This document shows, piece after piece, positions 35,034 to 37,113 of a DNA stretch of 37,113 bases. Numbering within the stretch: position 1 is the first letter of the stretch; each line of letters begins with the position of its first letter. Source of the stretch: Streptomyces roseicoloratus (lineage in GTDB: Bacteria > Actinomycetota > Actinomycetes > Streptomycetales > Streptomycetaceae); contig NZ_SDOY01000003.1 of NCBI RefSeq assembly GCF_004117935.1, positions 1 to 37,113 on the forward strand, in the 5' to 3' direction. Below the pieces are notes generated by a model. It was not told the DNA's origin and searched no databases. It saw only the letters and a program-made list of their open reading frames with translations. A program made the position numbers and the translations under genes.

Positions 35034-35055
35034 CGATATTTGGAGTGGGATATCG
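35034..35055. promoter_or_regulatory. Inverted repeat CGATAT-N10-ATATCG upstream of the HATPase gene
   Basis: Arms CGATAT (35034-35039) and ATATCG (35050-35055) lie 33-54 bp before the GTG in a locally AT-rich stretch, with a possible -10 (GGTATG) just downstream. It looks like an operator over a promoter; the role is inferred. Confidence 0.35.
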
Positions 35056-35101
35056 CACCGCACGGCCCCGTCGGCGCGCGGTGGCACGAACGGCGTAGGA
35101 G

Positions 35102-35620
35102 TCAGCCCCGCGTGCCCTCCACCGGACCGCCGGCGGGATCGGCGGGGTCGGCGGCGGGATCGGCGGGATCGGTGGCGGGATCGGCGGGGTCATCACCGAG
35201 GGCGGCGCCGGGGACCTCGGGAAGCAGGCGCGCGGCCTCGGCCACGGCGGGGCGGTCCTGGTCGAGCCAGTCGACGGAGTCCAGCTCGTGACGGGCGAGC
35301 CAGCGCAGCTCGTCGTGGTCCTCGAGCGGCTCGGGATCACCGGAGAGCAGCCGGCCGGCCCAGACCCGCAGGACGTAACCGGGCTTCAGCGGCCATTCGC
35401 CGGGGATGCGCCGGATCGTCTCGGTCTCGACGCCGAGCTCCTCACGCAACTCCCTGACCAGGGCCTCTTCGGGGCTCTCCCCCGGCTCCAGCTTGCCGCC
35501 GGGCAGCTCCCAGCGGCCGGCGAGTTCGGCGGGGGCGCTGCGGCGCGCGGCCAGCAGTCGCCCCCGGTCGTACAGGGCCCCGGCGACCACGACGACGGGG
35601 CCGGCACTGCGATCGGTCAT
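35102..35620 (-). CDS. Nudix hydrolase (MutT-like NTP pyrophosphohydrolase)
   Basis: Nudix enzymes hydrolyse nucleoside diphosphates linked to another group; MutT-like members clean oxidised nucleotides. The full Nudix box Gx5Ex7REUxEExGU is present at 42-64 (GKLEPGE, then RELREELGV). The surrounding WELPGG and the late DHDELRWLARHEL region fit the MutT/(deoxy)NTP subfamily. Residues about 143-165 form a low-complexity tail of DPADPAx heptapeptides (21-bp units), which are not part of the fold. No good ribosome-binding site precedes the ATG. TAGGCT, 7 nt before it, could be a -10 element, giving a leaderless mRNA. The actual substrate cannot be told from sequence. Confidence 0.9.
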   Translation of the reverse strand: MTDRSAGPVVVVAGALYDRGRLLAARRSAPAELAGRWELPGGKLEPGESPEEALVRELREELGVETETIRRIPGEWPLKPGYVLRVWAGRLLSGDPEPLEDHDELRWLARHELDSVDWLDQDRPAVAEAARLLPEVPGAALGDDPADPATDPADPAADPADPAGGPVEGTRG

Positions 35621-35722
35621 ACCCGGGAGCCTAGGGCCTGGCCGACCCTGATCCGCCGGAGGGCCCTGGGCCCTGGCCGGCTGGTCAGTGCCGGGGGCCC
35701 GGGCGTGCCCCGGGACGCGGGC

Positions 35723-35902
35723 TCAGAGCGCGGGCTGGCCGATGCGCTCGACCCAGTAGAGCTGCTTGTGTCCGCGGTCGTCGAGGCTGTCGGCGACCTT
35801 CTGTGCCTCGTCCTTGGTCGCGTACCTGCCGACGCGGTAGCGGTTGCCGTTGTCGTCCTGGCGTATGACGAGCCAGGCAAGGTCGGGACCGCTGTCGCTC
35901 AT
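35723..35902 (-). CDS. Small (59 aa) SPOR-like protein
   Basis: A 59-aa frame with strong codon bias runs from an ATG preceded by GGAGGGGG (8 nt) to a TGA at 35723. The sequence (MSDSGPDLAWLVIRQDDNGN, then YRVGRYATKDEAQKVADSL and KQLYWVERIG) has the beta-alpha-beta pattern of a SPOR domain, which binds peptidoglycan stripped of stem peptides in other bacteria. Here the domain stands alone without signal or membrane segment, so the true role is unclear. Similar small proteins are annotated in Streptomyces as SPOR domain-containing. A candidate promoter (35985-36014) lies about 75 nt upstream of the start. It is 102 bp from the Nudix gene and may be expressed separately. Confidence 0.85.
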   Translation of the reverse strand: MSDSGPDLAWLVIRQDDNGNRYRVGRYATKDEAQKVADSLDDRGHKQLYWVERIGQPAL

Positions 35903-35984
35903 CAGGCTTCCCCCTCCGCCGGTCCGGCCATGTCTGACGATCTCCTGGAAACCGCGCTGCGCATATGCCCGAGCTTACGCCTGA

Positions 35985-36014
35985 CATTTACACAGCGGAT
36001 ACGGGTTTTCACAA
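35985..36014 (-). promoter_or_regulatory. Candidate promoter of the SPOR-like gene
   Basis: On the minus strand TTGTGA (36014-36009) and TAAATG (35990-35985) are separated by 18 nt in the most AT-rich part of the gap. The expected start is near 35978, giving a leader of about 75 nt. Confidence 0.45.
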
Positions 36015-36046
36015 AGAGATATGTATCTGGCCGGTAACTAGCGGTC

Positions 36047-36077
36047 GGGGGCGCTCGCGACGCCCTCAGGCGCCCCC
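36047..36077 (-). terminator. Terminator after the GntR-family gene
   Basis: GGGGGCGC (36047-36054) and GCGCCCCC (36070-36077) form a perfect 8-bp stem with a 15-nt loop, placed between the GntR gene with its 15-bp repeats and the SPOR-like gene promoter. Confidence 0.6.
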
Positions 36078-36100
36078 GCGCCGGGTACTCCGACGCCCCG

Positions 36101-36159
36101 TCACCGCGCTTCCCGTCACCGCGCTTCCCATCACCGCGCTTCCCGCCCCGCGCTTCCCG
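36101..36159. repeat. Four 15-bp tandem units just past the GntR stop codon
   Basis: TCACCGCGCTTCCCG-type units occupy 36101-36115, 36116-36130 and 36131-36145, with a 14-bp variant at 36146-36159. The next TCACCGC begins in the stop codon of the GntR gene itself (36160), so the array seems to have grown from the end of the gene. Confidence 0.85.
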
Positions 36160-36912
36160 TCACCGCACCGGCAGGTGGTAGGCGAGCTTGTAGCGGTCGG
36201 CCGGGACGACCACGTCCGCGGTCTCGACCGCGCGGCCCGAGGCGTAGTACGTCCGCTCGATCACCATCACCACGTGACCCGGCACCCCGCCCAGAGTCAG
36301 CAGCTCCTCCGCGAGCCCGGGGCGGGCGGTGACCTCCTCCACGACGTTGTCCACGACCACCTCGATCGCGGCCATCCGCTCGACGACCCCGCAACCGCCC
36401 AGCGGCCCCTCCTCGGGCAGCATCACCGGGGTGCGGCCGGTGACCGCGAGCGGCTCCCAGGAGGTGGAGAGCATCATCGGTTCGCCCGCGTCCCGGAACA
36501 CGTACCGCGTGCGCATCACCCGCTCCCCCGGCTCGATGCCGAGCCGGGCCGCGATCTCGGCGCTCGCCCGCTCCTGCTCGCTGCCGGACTCCCAGGTGCC
36601 GCGCGCCTCTTCGGCGGCCTGCTCCTGCCGGAAGGGGCTCGCTCCGGAGCTCGGCCGGTAGCCGGAGCGGGCGATCCTGCGGGGCACCGGGCGCTCGCGC
36701 ACGTACGTCCCCGAGCCCGAGCGGCCTTCGACGAGACCCTCGGCCATGAGGACCTTGCGGGCCTCCAGTGCGACGGTGTCCGAGACCCCGTACTCCTCGC
36801 GGATGCGCGCCTGCGAGGGGAGCCGGGTGTGCGGAGGAAGCGAGCCGTTGGCGATCTTCTCCCGGAGATCGCTCGCCACACGCAGATAGGCCGGCTGCTC
36901 ACCGAACGTCAC
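36160..36912 (-). CDS. GntR/HutC family transcriptional regulator
   Basis: The 250-aa product is a HutC-type repressor: an N-terminal winged helix-turn-helix (about 8-72, YLRVASDLREKIANGSLPP, then RLPSQARIREEYGVS and EGRSGSGTYV) and a C-terminal UTRA ligand-binding domain (about 95-245, with ERVMRTRYVF and an ERTYYASGRAVETADVVVP end). Such proteins leave DNA when a sugar phosphate, amino acid or similar small molecule binds. The GTG start has GAGGGGAG about 8 nt upstream. The gene is followed by 15-bp repeats and a terminator, and is probably monocistronic. No obvious target operon with catabolic genes is adjacent. The palindromes upstream suggest autoregulation. The ligand is unknown. Confidence 0.93.
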   Translation of the reverse strand: MTFGEQPAYLRVASDLREKIANGSLPPHTRLPSQARIREEYGVSDTVALEARKVLMAEGLVEGRSGSGTYVRERPVPRRIARSGYRPSSGASPFRQEQAAEEARGTWESGSEQERASAEIAARLGIEPGERVMRTRYVFRDAGEPMMLSTSWEPLAVTGRTPVMLPEEGPLGGCGVVERMAAIEVVVDNVVEEVTARPGLAEELLTLGGVPGHVVMVIERTYYASGRAVETADVVVPADRYKLAYHLPVR

Positions 36913-36989
36913 TGGACACTCCCCTCAGGTTGACTGTGAGCTACAGCGTGACAACCGACGGTGCGCGCCCGCAAGCATGGGCCAGAGTT

Positions 36990-37059
36990 TCACTCGAAGT
37001 GATGACTTGTCTTTACGTAAACCTCTGCCGCGGGTATAGCCACCGAACTTCCGTCGGAA
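36990..37059 (-). promoter_or_regulatory. GntR gene upstream region with three palindromes and a possible -10
   Basis: Three perfect palindromes stand here: TCACT-CGA-AGTGA (36990-37002), TTTACGTAAA (37012-37021) and TTCCG-T-CGGAA (37049-37059). On the minus strand TATACC (37038-37033) resembles a -10 element, so TTTACGTAAA would lie just after the transcription start and TTCCGTCGGAA near the -35. Autoregulation by the GntR protein is plausible. The 36913-37113 region holds no supported gene. Confidence 0.4.
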
Positions 37060-37113
37060 TCCCCGCCGTTGCGGCCGGACCCGGCGGGCTCCCCACGACC
37101 GGCCCCGCCGCAC

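Noticed and set aside
31696..35457. A 1253-codon open frame on the + strand opposite the SpoIIE-type and HATPase genes.
   Set aside because: It is antisense to three well-supported genes with intact family motifs; Gly/Val/Asp/Arg-rich composition is what opposite frames of high-GC genes give.
36101..36159. The regular repeats as a miniature CRISPR array.
   Set aside because: Units are contiguous with no spacers, only 15 bp long, and no cas genes are present.
36925..37113. A 62-codon Arg-rich minus-strand frame upstream of the GntR gene.
   Set aside because: Its start is at the window edge, its composition is poor, and it spans the palindromes and candidate promoter of the GntR gene.

Overview
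The window is chromosomal DNA from a high-GC actinomycete, almost certainly a Streptomyces. It has very high G+C, almost every third codon position is G or C, and there is a single TTA codon. A mycothiol gene (mshB) is present, as are small conserved streptomycete proteins (DUF6113, a 64-aa membrane protein, a 59-aa SPOR-like protein). From memory, the gene order (mshB, two tandem oligopeptide ABC operons, typA, a lone solute-binding lipoprotein, a succinate dehydrogenase set) matches the S. coelicolor region around SCO5106-SCO5126, which includes bldK. No rRNA, tRNA, CRISPR, insertion sequence or prophage gene was seen.

Left part (1-5600): a truncated hypothetical gene, a DUF6113 membrane protein and mshB all run leftward, after a 64-aa membrane protein. 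An S9 dipeptidyl-peptidase runs rightward. Its intergenic region carries three GTCGGAC heptamers at exact 13-bp spacing and an inverted repeat. Convergent to the peptidase is a polytopic membrane protein with the only TTA codon found in the window, making it a candidate for bldA control.

Centre (5849-17893, leftward): two complete oligopeptide ABC importer operons stand in tandem, each ordered binding lipoprotein, permease B, permease C, ATPase D, ATPase F. Both keep the same 8-nt start/stop overlaps at B/C and D/F and a strong hairpin between the binding-protein and permease genes. The operon next to typA is the positional counterpart of bldK. The other has an ATPase F with a long repetitive tail. 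typA (18409-20310) and a solitary family-5 binding lipoprotein with a long Ala/Glu/Lys insert (20695-23232) follow on the same strand.

Right part (23493-37113): a rightward operon encodes a 75-aa coiled-coil protein, a five-helix membrane anchor, and the flavoprotein and iron-sulphur subunits of a succinate dehydrogenase/fumarate reductase. Then come a leftward GH18-like secreted or anchored protein, a rightward TPM-domain/PspA envelope-stress pair, and leftward genes for a PAS-GAF-SpoIIE-HATPase regulator, a stand-alone HATPase, a Nudix hydrolase, a SPOR-like protein and a GntR/HutC repressor.

A recurring theme is short tandem repeats (13, 15, 18, 21 bp) at gene 3' ends, in inserts or just after stop codons: oppF-1 tail, solo SBP insert, sdhB stop, pspA/SpoIIE junction, Nudix tail and GntR 3' end. 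No wholly unknown multi-gene system can be demonstrated. The most promising leads are the peptide-handling neighbourhood around the two importers (peptidase, TTA-containing membrane protein, odd OppF tail) and the small proteins attached to it and to the dehydrogenase operon.
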